From Bacillus gobiensis (GTDB taxonomy: Bacteria; Bacillota; Bacilli; Bacillales; Bacillaceae), in NCBI RefSeq assembly GCF_001278705.1, contig NZ_CP012600.1, forward strand, positions 3,879,417 to 3,943,416: a stretch of 64,000 nucleotides of DNA. Direction: 5' to 3'. Below the pieces are notes generated by a model, which searched no databases, had not been told where the DNA came from, and worked only from the letters and a program-made list of their open reading frames with translations. Of the stretch, positions 53,709 to 62,191 are shown in pieces (position 1 is the stretch's first letter; the number at the start of each line of letters is the position of its first letter). The translations under genes were made by a program, and so were the position numbers.

Positions 53709-55748
53709 CTATATCTTCTCGATCTGCACTTTTCCTGAAAAGAAGACTGCTCCGCCGCCCATGTCTGACAGCCGGTCCGGCGCTAGAGCGTTCACAAGCT
53801 GTTGTTTATCTTTTGCGTCTGCCCAGAGCCCCTGCGTGACAACCGCTCCCGGAAGCACCTGGTCTCCTGCTGAAACGGTCAGCACACATTCGCCCCGGTC
53901 ATTCCAGATACGGACTTTTTCGCCAGTTTTGATTCCTCGTTCGTTTGCATCATCTATGTTTATAAAGGCTTTCGGTTCTTTTTCTAATTTTTGATGCTTT
54001 TCATTATTGGAAAACGTTGAATTTAAATAATTGTGGTTGGGTCCAGGGATAAATGTCAACGGAAACTCACTGTCATCCAGTAAGTCGGTATGTACTGGAA
54101 GAGGTGAATAACCGTCTTTTTTCATCGCTTCAGAATATAATTCAATTTTTCCGCTTGGTGTTTTAAGAGTACCAGGCAGAAGAGGCTGTCTTTTCGCTTT
54201 CATAAACTGATTTTCCAGCAGAGCCTCGTAGGTAATACCTTCAATATGGGAGTTTCCCGTATTGTAAAGTGACTGGCGAATCATGTCTTCATCCGTATCC
54301 TGAAGCGCTGGTTCATCAAATCCCATCGCTTTTGCCAAAAGACGAAACACTTCTGTATTTGATTTACTTTCGGCAAAGGGCTTGATCACTGGTTGTTGGA
54401 TTTGTATATAGTGATGCCAATAAGACGTATAGAAATCGAGATTTTCAAAAGACGACGTTGCTGGCAAAACAATGTCTGCGTATTTTGCCGTTTCTGTTAA
54501 AAATAAATCATGGACAACCGTGAACAGATCATCTCGCATGAAACCTTCACGAACTTTATTTGCTTCTGGAGCAACCACTGCGGGATTTGTACCGTAAATA
54601 AACAACGAATAAACAGGCGGATCTGTTTCCGTCAGTATCGTTCCGAGCTGATTCATGTTAAAGCTTCTGGGCCTGCGTCCTTTTAATAAATCAGGACGCT
54701 GTAACGCTTGTTTATTAAATTGAAGGAAAGCGGAGTTACCCTTGGTTGCTCCTCCTCCTTTTTCCAGCCACTGTCCCGTAATAGCAGGCAGACATGAAAT
54801 GGTACGAACGATCATTCCGCCGTTGTCATGATGTTGAATGCCATTCCCAATTCTGATAAAGGCTGGAGACGTTTCTCCGTACATGATTGCCAGCTGGTAC
54901 AAATCCTCTTCAGGAACCCCCGTTATGTTTGCAACCTTTTTAGGAGCATATTGCTTAACGTGCTCGCGCAGTTCTTCATGCCCCGTGGTGTAAGTTTTGA
55001 GGAAAGCATCATTTTGTAGATTTTTTTCAAACAAAATGTTCATGATGCCGAGCGCAAGCGCCCCGTCTGTCCCGGGATTAATCGGGATAAACCAATCGGC
55101 AAGCTTTCCGGTCTGGTTTTTATGGACATCGATGACGACGATTTTAGCACCTTTTTTTCTGGCTTTTTGCGCGATCGTTATTTGATGCATGTTCGTAGAA
55201 ACGGCATTGATTCCCCAGAAAATAAACAGCTTTGAATGGATTGTTTCCTCAGGGTCGATTCCGTGCGCGCTGCCCATTGTGTAGTTGTATCCTACAGAAC
55301 CAGCAGTATTGCAAATCGTCCGCTCTAGCTGGCTTGCACCTAGGTAATTGAAGAATCGGCGATCCATTCCTTCAGATTGAAGCCGTCCCATATTTCCGTA
55401 AAAGCTATAGGGAAGGATGCTTTCGGCTCCTTCTTTATCAATAAGTTTCTTCCAACGGGAGCTGATCGTATCAATCGCTTCTCTCCAAGAAATCGGTTCG
55501 AATTTACCTTCTCCTTTTTTCCCAATTCTCTTTAAAGGGACCGAAAGACGTTTTTTATCATATATTCGTTCCGTCATATTGCGTACTTTGTTGCAGATGT
55601 TTCCCTGGGTTACGGGGTGGTTTTTATCACCCGCAACCTTTACGATTTTTCCGTTTTCTTTATGAATTAAGAGGCCGCATTGATCCGGGCAATCGAGAGA
55701 ACAAACAGATGGAAAAACACCGTTTTCCTGCATAGTGAAATCGTTCAT
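53709..55748 (-). CDS. yyaE: Molybdopterin-dependent oxidoreductase, YyaE-like
   Basis: The 679-residue protein belongs to the DMSO-reductase family. An N-terminal iron-sulfur motif has cysteines 16, 20, 24 and 52 (VCSLDCPDQCGLL onward), followed by molybdopterin-binding domains (SFYGNMGRLQSEGMDRRFFN, LFIFWGINAVSTNMHQI, LFIYGTNPAVVAPEANKVRE) and a C-terminal molydopterin dinucleotide domain (FPLTFIPGPNHNYLNSTFSN). It has no Tat signal, so it should be cytosolic. The layout matches YyaE of Bacillus subtilis; the substrate is not known. No partner subunit adjoins it. Confidence 0.88.
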   Translation of the reverse strand: MNDFTMQENGVFPSVCSLDCPDQCGLLIHKENGKIVKVAGDKNHPVTQGNICNKVRNMTERIYDKKRLSVPLKRIGKKGEGKFEPISWREAIDTISSRWKKLIDKEGAESILPYSFYGNMGRLQSEGMDRRFFNYLGASQLERTICNTAGSVGYNYTMGSAHGIDPEETIHSKLFIFWGINAVSTNMHQITIAQKARKKGAKIVVIDVHKNQTGKLADWFIPINPGTDGALALGIMNILFEKNLQNDAFLKTYTTGHEELREHVKQYAPKKVANITGVPEEDLYQLAIMYGETSPAFIRIGNGIQHHDNGGMIVRTISCLPAITGQWLEKGGGATKGNSAFLQFNKQALQRPDLLKGRRPRSFNMNQLGTILTETDPPVYSLFIYGTNPAVVAPEANKVREGFMRDDLFTVVHDLFLTETAKYADIVLPATSSFENLDFYTSYWHHYIQIQQPVIKPFAESKSNTEVFRLLAKAMGFDEPALQDTDEDMIRQSLYNTGNSHIEGITYEALLENQFMKAKRQPLLPGTLKTPSGKIELYSEAMKKDGYSPLPVHTDLLDDSEFPLTFIPGPNHNYLNSTFSNNEKHQKLEKEPKAFINIDDANERGIKTGEKVRIWNDRGECVLTVSAGDQVLPGAVVTQGLWADAKDKQQLVNALAPDRLSDMGGGAVFFSGKVQIEKI

Positions 55749-56088
55749 AACGCATATTCCTCTCCGAGTTTATATTTCTAGCATTATATCATGTTTAATG
55801 AAAGGGGTGATTCAGGATTTAATGTAAAAAAACATCTAATTAGAAATTTTCACTAATATTGTATGGTGGTAATACAATAAAAATAGATAATAGTATCTAT
55901 ATAAACACGAAATATAGAAACCTATTAGTTAAATAAAAGGAAGAGGATCTCCTCCCAAAATTGATTCAATTAACCTTTAAACTTAATCGTATATTTCCAC
56001 TAGCTAGAATCTTTACCAAGGTGTAAATCAAAATTAATAATCGATTGCTATTCTTGACTCGTAGTTACTATGAGAGGAGATGTGAATA
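55749..56088. other. 340-bp AT-rich divergent region
   Basis: Between the YyaE-like gene and glpQ. It must hold both promoters. I found no convincing operator or RNA structure. Confidence 0.45.
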
Positions 56089-56943
56089 GTGAAAAGAAAA
56101 TGGTTAGCGGCTCTTGGTGCTCTGGTAATTGGAATTGGAATGGCTGCTTCAGGTGAAACTGGTATGGCAAAGGAAAAACATAAGGATATTGTAAACGTTT
56201 CACACCGTGGTGCTTCCGGCTATGCTCCTGAACATACTCTTGTATCCTATGAGAAAGGCGAAAAAATGCACGGTGACTATATTGAAGTGGACCTGCAAAT
56301 GACAAAGGACGGCAAATTAATAGCCATGCACGACGAGACTGTTGACCGGACGACAAATGGGACAGGAAGAGTAAAAGATTATACATTAGCACAAATTAAA
56401 CAGCTGGATACAGGGAGCTGGTTTAACGAAGCTTACCCTCAATACGCAAATCCTGACTATGAAGGATTAAAAGTTCCTACTCTTGAAGAGGTCTTTCAAA
56501 AATTCGGGAAAAACGCAAAGTATTACATTGAAACGAAATCTCCTGATGTATATCCTGGTATGGAAAAAGAGCTTTTACGTCTTGTAAATAAATACGATAT
56601 TAACAAAGATACGCTTCTAGTTCAGTCGTTTAGTTCATTAAGCTTGCAAAAAATGCAGCAGCTGGATCCATCGGTCAAGCTCATACAGTTGCTCTCCTAT
56701 AAAAGCAATGCGGTAATTACCGATGCTGAAATTGCAGCAATAAAAGAATACGCCGTTGGAGTCGGACCTAACCATACATATTTAAATCAAGAATATGTAA
56801 GGAAGGTTGTTGATAGCGGGCTCGAGATCCACCCGTATACCGTGAATGACAAGGGAAGGATGCAGCAGCTGATTGACTGGGGGGTTACGGGAATGTTTAC
56901 AAACTTTCCAGATCAGCTTCATGAAGTGAAAAAAGGGAAGTAG
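56089..56943 (+). CDS. glpQ: Secreted glycerophosphodiester phosphodiesterase GlpQ
   Basis: The 284-residue protein has a signal peptide (KRKWLAALGALVIGIGMAAS, cleaved near ETGMAKE) and the GDPD core: VSHRGASGYAPEHTLVSYEK with catalytic HR and the E of PEHT, EVDLQMTKDGKLIAMHDETV (metal ligands E and D, catalytic H), and IETKSPDVYPGMEKEL. It cuts glycerophosphodiesters to glycerol-3-phosphate and an alcohol outside the cell, feeding phosphate and glycerol uptake; in Bacillus subtilis it also attacks teichoic acid. The start is GTG after GAGAGGAGATG. A perfect terminator follows. Confidence 0.94.
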   Translation: MKRKWLAALGALVIGIGMAASGETGMAKEKHKDIVNVSHRGASGYAPEHTLVSYEKGEKMHGDYIEVDLQMTKDGKLIAMHDETVDRTTNGTGRVKDYTLAQIKQLDTGSWFNEAYPQYANPDYEGLKVPTLEEVFQKFGKNAKYYIETKSPDVYPGMEKELLRLVNKYDINKDTLLVQSFSSLSLQKMQQLDPSVKLIQLLSYKSNAVITDAEIAAIKEYAVGVGPNHTYLNQEYVRKVVDSGLEIHPYTVNDKGRMQQLIDWGVTGMFTNFPDQLHEVKKGK

Positions 56944-56951
56944 TATCGATG

Positions 56952-56986
56952 AAAAATGCCGTTCCTATCGTGGAACGGCATTTTTA
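56952..56986 (+). terminator. Rho-independent terminator of glpQ
   Basis: A perfect 14-bp stem AAAAATGCCGTTCC/GGAACGGCATTTTT with loop T-A-T-C-G-T; works in both directions. Confidence 0.9.
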
Positions 56987-57059
56987 CATTTATGAGATAT
57001 GAAAATTAGACATTAAATAAAATCTCCCAACATAGCATACGGGAAGGGAGATGATAGAA

Positions 57060-58002
57060 ATGCCAGATATTCAATTAATACCATATCGTGTTGAAGAACT
57101 AAGGGAAACTTCGACAGAGATTCCGTATGGTGTAAGCATGATTCAAGCACCGTCAATTTGGCGAGAAGGATACAAGGGTGAAAATATCGTAGTAGCCGTA
57201 ATCACACAGGATGAAATCAATCATCCTGATTTAAGGGGACAAATCATCGGCTGATATAATTTTACGATGACTATAATGGAGGAACGTCTCCGATAATAAC
57301 GGGCACGGCACACATGTGTGCGGCATTATTGCAGCGAAGGAGAATGACAGGGGAATAACAGGAGCTGTTCCTAAAGCAAAACTGCTGGTATTAAAAGGCT
57401 TAACAGGTGAAGGAAAAGGATCAGTTCAAACAATTTCTGATGCCATAAACTATGCAGTGAAATGGAGAGGACCCCGAGGAGAAAAAGTGAGGATTATTTC
57501 ACTCTCGTTAGGCAGTCCTGACGATCATCCTGTCTTACACTCTGCGATTAAAAAAGCTGTACAAAATAATATTGTTGTCGCCTGCGCAGCGGGTAACGAA
57601 GGTGACGGAAATGCACAAACGAATGAATATAGCTATCCGGGAGCTTATCCGGAAGTTATAGCAGTAGGCTCTGTTGATAGTAATCAACGTCTCTCTCCAT
57701 TTAGCGGCTCCAATTCTGAAGTTGATGTCGTAGCACCCGGAGACAAAATTGAGTCTACTTTTCCACCAAGTAAATATGCGGTATTATCTGGGACATCAAT
57801 GGCTACTCCGCATGTGTCAGGAGCTTTGGCTCTTCTCATTGAAAAATATGAGGAAAAATATAACCGTACCTTATCTGAGCCGGAAATTTATGCTCAGCTC
57901 ATAAAAAATACTGTTTCAATTGGCTATCGAGAGACAGAAGAAGGGAATGGACTGGTGAAACTGGATAGTAACCGGTCATCGAGATCGTTTCGATGGATGT
58001 AA
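57060..58002 (+). pseudogene. isp: Intracellular serine protease (Isp) gene with missing active-site Asp, a stop and frameshifts
   Basis: The gene starts PDIQLIPYRVEELRETSTEI, like the Isp of Bacillus (LIPY pro-motif). The first subtilase motif should read VAVIDTG but reads VAVITQDEINHPDLRGQI, so the catalytic Asp is gone. A TGA follows at 57252, two frame changes occur between 57255 and 57310, and the frame continues from the HGTH histidine (NNGHGTHVCGIIAA). The rest (CAAGNEGDGNAQTNEYSYPG and the serine motif SGTSMATPHVSGALALLIEK) is intact. Isp is a cytosolic subtilisin-type protease of stationary phase. As written it cannot be active. Start at 57060 by GGGAAGGGAG nine bases upstream. Confidence 0.88.
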
Positions 58003-58009
58003 TGTATGT

Positions 58010-58050
58010 AAAAGTCTACCTGTTTTCCTATGTAAACAGGTAGACTTTTT
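58010..58050. terminator. Bidirectional terminator
   Basis: AAAAGTCTACCTGTTT pairs with AAACAGGTAGACTTTTT between the converging isp and NlpC genes. Confidence 0.88.
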
Positions 58051-58053
58051 ATG

Positions 58054-58446
58054 TCAAATCACTCGTTTTGTTCCTTTATATTTGCTTTTCCAATGCGAGT
58101 CTAACTCGGAGATCTGCACTTTTTTCCCTTGCCGATACGTATGAAGGATATGTCCTTTTCCAATATAGACGGCGACATGTCCAATTTTTGCGACGCCTTC
58201 TCTATTTTCACGTTTTTTTGTTGTGAAAAACAGCAAATCTCCTTGCCGGATTTGAGAAAAAGGAATCCGGGTACCCATTAAAAATTGCTGGCGAGAATTT
58301 CTAGGAAGAGAAATCCCGTTTACGCCAAAAATATGCTGAATAAAAGAACTGCAATCAAATACATTGGTTTGATCCGAACGGGCGTTAAACACATAAGGAG
58401 TTCCTAAAAAGCGTAAACCTGTTGAAATAATTTGATCGGCGAGCAT
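58054..58446 (-). CDS. NlpC/P60-family peptidase
   Basis: The protein of about 130 residues is essentially a single NlpC/P60 domain. The catalytic Cys is in NVFDCSSFIQHIF, the His in IGHVAVYIGKG and a third polar residue in ILHTYRQGK. These enzymes cleave gamma-D-glutamyl-diaminopimelate bonds in peptidoglycan. No export signal is seen from the start I prefer (58446, GAGGG five bases upstream). A longer frame to 58518 gives a mildly hydrophobic N-terminus without a ribosome site. It may act in the cytosol on recycled muropeptides or leave the cell by another route. Confidence 0.82.
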   Translation of the reverse strand: MLADQIISTGLRFLGTPYVFNARSDQTNVFDCSSFIQHIFGVNGISLPRNSRQQFLMGTRIPFSQIRQGDLLFFTTKKRENREGVAKIGHVAVYIGKGHILHTYRQGKKVQISELDSHWKSKYKGTKRVI

Positions 58447-58639
58447 GTTAACCCTCATTATTTTCTTTTTTTTTATATCAAATGCGGCCGGCAGTCTGTT
58501 TGCTTGGACAAGTATCATACATTTATCAGCCCATTCTTTGAAAATATCCTACCTTGACCGGCATATATCCCCCCTACATCATACCTAGGTCGAAAATTGC
58601 ATAGAGTAAAGCAACCCATAAGAAAGTGGTGGATTCATT

Positions 58640-59824
58640 TTGACTTCAAATTTTAGAGACGGCAAATTTCTAAAAGAGCATATAATGGCCATCGTCCGTT
58701 ACTATGCTTCGAGATGTATAGATACAAAAAATGGCGGTTATATCAATTGCTTCTTGGACGATGGAACTATTTGTGATTATGAAACGAAGCATCTTGTTGG
58801 TATGTCCAGGTTTATTTATATTTTCAGTGTGGCTGCGATGATTAGTGATTCTCCCGCCAAGTATGTGGAGGCTGCAGAACACGGACTAACGTTTCTTGAG
58901 GAACATCAGCATGACAAAGATCACGGTGGCTATTATTGGATTTTAAAAGGACAAGACGTCTATGATTCAACGAAATTTGCGTACGGGCATGCTTTTGTCC
59001 TGTTGGCTGTCTCTACTGCATACCAGGCGGGGATTAAAAAGGCCGGGCAGTTAATTGAAGATGTTTTTGATATTCTTGAAACTTATTTCTGGAGAAAAGA
59101 AGATGGATTATACGTAGATGAAATATCTGCTGATTGGGCAACTGTTTCACCTTACCGGGGACAAAACGCCAATATGCATCTGTGTGAGGCGATGATGGCA
59201 GCGTTCGAGGCAACAGGGGAAGCACGTTATCTCGACCGGGCTTATCAGTTGGCCCATTCGGTCATATTTAAGCTTCTTCCCCAGTCTGGCAGTCTGATCT
59301 GGGAACATTATGATGAGAATAGGAAAATAGATTGGGAGTACAACAAAGATTATACCAAAAGTGAATTTCGGCCTTACGGCTTTATTTTTGGACATTCGAT
59401 CGAATGGAGCAAGCTGCTGCAGCTTCTGGAAAAGCACAAAGAGGAGCAATGGATTTTTCCGCAGTCAGAGCGATTATTTCGTACGGCGGCAGACTACGGA
59501 AGCGACCGCAGGTATGGCGGGATTTATTATGCCATGTCTCCTGAAGGGAAAATCATCGATTCAGATAAGCTTTATTGGGTTATGGCAGAAGCAATTGGGG
59601 CAAGCGCTTTATTCGCTGCAAAGACTAACAAAATCGCGTATAGAAACTTTTATGAGCAAATATTCAAATATTGCTGGAGGTACTTTGTCGATCATAAATG
59701 GGGAGCATGGTATCAGCTGCTGAGCGTCGATAATCAAAAAAACAGCAACATTAAAAGCCCTCCGCCTAAAACAGATTATCATCCGATTACAAACTGTATA
59801 ACTGCAATGAAGGCTTTTTTATAA
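58640..59824 (+). CDS. AGE-family (N-acylglucosamine 2-epimerase) sugar epimerase/isomerase
   Basis: The 394-residue protein has the alpha6/alpha6-barrel pattern of the AGE family: HGLTFLEEHQHDKDHGGYYW, DSTKFAYGHAFVLLAVSTAY, YRGQNANMHLCEAMMAAFEA and EFRPYGFIFGHSIEWSKLLQ. The invariant His in GHAF, N-x-N-M-H and GHSIEW positions are present. Members convert N-acetylglucosamine/mannosamine, mannose/fructose or sulfoquinovose. The HLVGMSRFIYIFS and Trp-rich loops are closest to mannose isomerase/YihS-like enzymes, so the exact sugar is open. It starts at TTG after AAGTGGTGG. Confidence 0.87.
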   Translation: MTSNFRDGKFLKEHIMAIVRYYASRCIDTKNGGYINCFLDDGTICDYETKHLVGMSRFIYIFSVAAMISDSPAKYVEAAEHGLTFLEEHQHDKDHGGYYWILKGQDVYDSTKFAYGHAFVLLAVSTAYQAGIKKAGQLIEDVFDILETYFWRKEDGLYVDEISADWATVSPYRGQNANMHLCEAMMAAFEATGEARYLDRAYQLAHSVIFKLLPQSGSLIWEHYDENRKIDWEYNKDYTKSEFRPYGFIFGHSIEWSKLLQLLEKHKEEQWIFPQSERLFRTAADYGSDRRYGGIYYAMSPEGKIIDSDKLYWVMAEAIGASALFAAKTNKIAYRNFYEQIFKYCWRYFVDHKWGAWYQLLSVDNQKNSNIKSPPPKTDYHPITNCITAMKAFL

Positions 59825-59832
59825 CGTTCTTC

Positions 59833-60133
59833 TTACGTCGTAACCATTTGGCCGCCGTTCACGTGAATGGTTTGACCCGTAATATAGGATCCGTCATCAG
59901 AGGCAAGCAGTACATAGACCGGGGCCAGGTCATAAGGCTGCCCTGCCCGTTTCATTGGCACATCTGTTCCCAATGTTTTTATTACCTCGGGAGGCTGCGT
60001 TGAAACGTTAAGCGGTGTCCAAATCGGTCCGGTGCCACAGCGTTCACACGAATTCCTTGATCAACAACAGAATTAGCCAGAGCCCGGGTGTAGCTCACGA
60101 TGGCTCCTTTTGTTGCCGAATAGTCGATCAGGA
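59833..60133 (-). pseudogene. Short-chain dehydrogenase fragment, N-terminus missing and frameshifted
   Basis: Read leftward, the sequence gives [20 protein letters not shown] (the SDR YxxxK active site), [14 protein letters not shown], then shifts by one base near 60026-60031 (CCGGACCG; relatives have one more G) and continues [20 protein letters not shown] to GGQMVTT and a stop at 59833-59835. This is the last third of a glucose-dehydrogenase-like SDR of the YhdF/YdaD type. The first 150 or so residues are gone; the fragment abuts unrelated sequence 110 bp before sspH. Confidence 0.85.
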
Positions 60134-60244
60134 ATTTGAAATTATTATATTCAGCCTGAAAACTTTAGGTGAAATGTTCATTGAATACTTAAAAAGATTA
60201 AAGGAAATAGTATAAGTGAAATTTAATTCAATAGGAGGAAGCTT

Positions 60245-60427
60245 ATGAACTCGCAACGGGCACAAGAGATTTCTGAATCGCCAGTTATGGCAAATGTCAC
60301 TTATAACGGAATTCCAATTTACATTCAACATGTGGATGAGAGCAATGAAACCGCCAGAATTTATCCTCTCGATAACCCGGAAAATGAACAAGAGGTTTCA
60401 TTAAGAAGCTTAAAAGAACTAGACTGA
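60245..60427 (+). CDS. sspH: H-type small acid-soluble spore protein
   Basis: The 60-residue protein (MNSQRAQEISESPVMANVTY, then ESNETARIYPLDNPENEQEV) matches SspH of Bacillus, a minor DNA-associated or protective protein of the dormant spore core. The site AGGAGG lies before the ATG. In Bacillus subtilis sspH is made in the forespore by sigma-G; TGAATA (60182-60187) with a CATNHTA-like hexamer about 18 bases on could be such a promoter, at low confidence. It shows that the organism forms spores. Confidence 0.92.
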   Translation: MNSQRAQEISESPVMANVTYNGIPIYIQHVDESNETARIYPLDNPENEQEVSLRSLKELD

Positions 60428-60453
60428 ACCAATTATGGTTTGGTCTTTTTTTT
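60422..60453 (+). terminator. Rho-independent terminator of sspH
   Basis: GACTGAACC pairs with GGTTTGGTC (two wobble pairs), followed by eight T. Confidence 0.82.
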
Positions 60454-60482
60454 TAGAACAGAAAAAATCTATAAAAAAGCTA

Positions 60483-60513
60483 TTGACCTTCACGTTACGT
60501 AAAGGTGTACATT
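60483..60513 (+). promoter_or_regulatory. MerR-type promoter with 19-bp spacer and operator dyad
   Basis: TTGACC (60483-60488) and TACATT (60508-60513) are 19 bp apart, the overlong spacer typical of promoters opened by MerR regulators. The spacer holds a near-perfect dyad: ACCTT (60486-60490) and AAGGT (60502-60506) around CACGTTACGTA. The MerR gene starts 22 bases farther on, so the protein probably activates its own gene. Confidence 0.82.
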
Positions 60514-60535
60514 AAGGGTGTCAGGAGGTGATCAC

Positions 60536-61300
60536 ATGGAATATACAGTACAAAAATTGGGGCAGCTGGCTGGAGTCAGCACCAGAACGCTTCGGTACTA
60601 TGATGAGATTGGAATTCTTAAGCCGGCAAGAATTAACTCGTCAGGCTACCGGATCTATGGTCAAAAGGAAGTTGACAGGCTGCAGCAGATTCTGTTTTAC
60701 AGAGAACTGGATGTTAACCTGGACAAGATAAAAGACATTATCAATGCCTCATCCTTTGACGAAGTAAGCGCCTTAAAAGAACATCGTGAACAACTCTTTG
60801 ACAAAAGAAAGCGATTGGATTTGCTAATAGCCAATGTAGAAAAAACAATTGCATTATCGGAAGGGAGAATCATTATGTCAGATAAAGAAAAATTCGAAGG
60901 CTTTAAGCAAAAAATGATAGATGAGAACGAGAAAAAGTATGGAAAAGAGATCCGCGAAAAATACGGGGATGAAACGATCAATAAGTCTAATGAGAAGCTG
61001 ATGAACATGACGCAGGAGGAGTATCAAAAGGTTAAACAGTTGGAGCAGGAAGTAAAGGATACGTTAGCTGAAGCATTCAAAACTGGTGACCCAGCAAGCG
61101 ACATCGCGCAAAAAGCTGCTGATTTGCATAAACAGTGGTTAACGTATAGCTGGAGCAAATACAGCAAAGAGGCACATGCGAATCTTGCGCAAATGTATGT
61201 CGATGACGATCGCTTTAAAGCATATTATGATGACAAGCAGCCAGGAAGCGCAGAATTTTTGAGAGATGCGATTCATATTTATACTGGGAAAAAGAGTTAA
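60536..61300 (+). CDS. MerR-family regulator with TipAS-type drug-sensing domain (Mta/TipA-like)
   Basis: The 254-residue protein has the MerR winged helix (YTVQKLGQLAGVSTRTLRYY, then DEIGILKPARINSSGYRIYG), a dimerisation coiled coil (about 75-118) and a C-terminal helical domain (KFEGFKQKMIDENEKKYGKE, then KYSKEAHANLAQMYVDDDRF) of the TipAS kind that binds peptide or thiopeptide drugs. Mta/TipA proteins activate drug-export genes and themselves. The start at 60536 follows AGGAGGTGATC; a GTG at 60518 lies upstream of that site. No exporter adjoins it. Confidence 0.92.
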   Translation: MEYTVQKLGQLAGVSTRTLRYYDEIGILKPARINSSGYRIYGQKEVDRLQQILFYRELDVNLDKIKDIINASSFDEVSALKEHREQLFDKRKRLDLLIANVEKTIALSEGRIIMSDKEKFEGFKQKMIDENEKKYGKEIREKYGDETINKSNEKLMNMTQEEYQKVKQLEQEVKDTLAEAFKTGDPASDIAQKAADLHKQWLTYSWSKYSKEAHANLAQMYVDDDRFKAYYDDKQPGSAEFLRDAIHIYTGKKS

Positions 61301-61319
61301 AAAAGTGCTTTGAAGAAGA

Positions 61320-61347
61320 ACATGCGGGTGAATGCCCGCGTGTTTTA
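61320..61347 (+). terminator. Rho-independent terminator
   Basis: ACATGCGGG pairs with CCCGCGTGT (one wobble), followed by TTT. Confidence 0.7.
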
Positions 61348-61380
61348 TTAGTCTATCTGAACTAACGATATCAGCATATA

Positions 61381-61431
61381 TTGACACTAATGTAAGATCA
61401 AAATATAATCAATGTTAGTTATCAATAACTA
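61381..61431 (+). promoter_or_regulatory. Consensus sigma-A promoter with TetR operator
   Basis: TTGACA (61381-61386), 17 bases, TATAAT (61404-61409): both hexamers perfect. The dyad TAGTTAT-CA-ATAACTA (61416-61431) follows at the expected transcription start. A strong promoter blocked by its own repressor is the likely arrangement. Confidence 0.85.
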
Positions 61432-61462
61432 TCTTAGTTGAGCATGATGTGAGGTGTCTTTA

Positions 61463-62053
61463 TTGAAGGCAATTGAAGCGGGAACCGCGGAGCGAATCAT
61501 TCAAGCAGCTCTTCAATTGATGCAGAATAAAGGTTTTAAAGCTGTAACAATAAAAGAGATAGCGCAGGCAGCAGAGGTGAGTGAGATGACTGTCTTCCGC
61601 CATTTCGGAACGAAGAAAGGCGTATTTGAGGCAGCTGTGAAAAAATATTCATATCTTTCTGATTTTAAGAATGCTTTCGATGAAAAGATTCTTTGGGACA
61701 TAGAGAAGGATCTATACATGATCGCACAAATGTACATCGAATTAATGATTAAGAATCAACCTATTTTTCTGATTGCTGTCCAAGAACGGACGACGATGCC
61801 TGAATTGGCAGATTTTGTTTCTAAACAAACAGATCGATTGAAAGAATACCTTACAAATTATTTTCTCGTGATGCAGGACAAGAAAAAAATGATCAAAACG
61901 AACGCCAAGATCCAGGCGATGATATTCTTGACTATGTTATATGGCTTTTTTTCTTCAAAAGCCCTGTGGAAGGATCAATTTATCAAGGAATCAAAGGAAG
62001 AGTTCCTGCAGCATACTGTAGCTGCTTTGTCTAATGGATTAAAAAATAGATAA
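61463..62053 (+). CDS. TetR-family transcriptional regulator
   Basis: The 196-residue protein has a TetR helix-turn-helix (AERIIQAALQLMQNKGFKAV, then IKEIAQAAEVSEMTVFRHFG, about residues 9-52) and a helical ligand domain. I choose TTG at 61463, with GAGGTG seven bases upstream; the GTG at 61454 lies inside that site. A perfect promoter and dyad precede it, so it is probably self-repressed. The gene it should also control is unclear: a short frame after it (MNLVVGRGGTGSSAWLVCLS, from 62075) looks like a truncated target gene. Confidence 0.9.
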   Translation: MKAIEAGTAERIIQAALQLMQNKGFKAVTIKEIAQAAEVSEMTVFRHFGTKKGVFEAAVKKYSYLSDFKNAFDEKILWDIEKDLYMIAQMYIELMIKNQPIFLIAVQERTTMPELADFVSKQTDRLKEYLTNYFLVMQDKKKMIKTNAKIQAMIFLTMLYGFFSSKALWKDQFIKESKEEFLQHTVAALSNGLKNR

Positions 62054-62149
62054 GGAAGAGGAGGGGGATGGACAATGAATCTGGTTGTCGGCCGTGGCGG
62101 CACAGGAAGTTCGGCGTGGCTAGTTTGTCTTTCCCTTTTTTTCTAATAG

Positions 62150-62191
62150 AACAGCCGATGATTCCTTACTGTGGGGAATATCGGCTGTTTT
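62150..62191. terminator. Terminator shared by the TetR transcript and the converging membrane-protein gene
   Basis: AACAGCCGAT pairs with ATCGGCTGTT around a 20-base loop and is followed by TTTT. It overlaps the last codons of the minus-strand gene. Confidence 0.65.
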
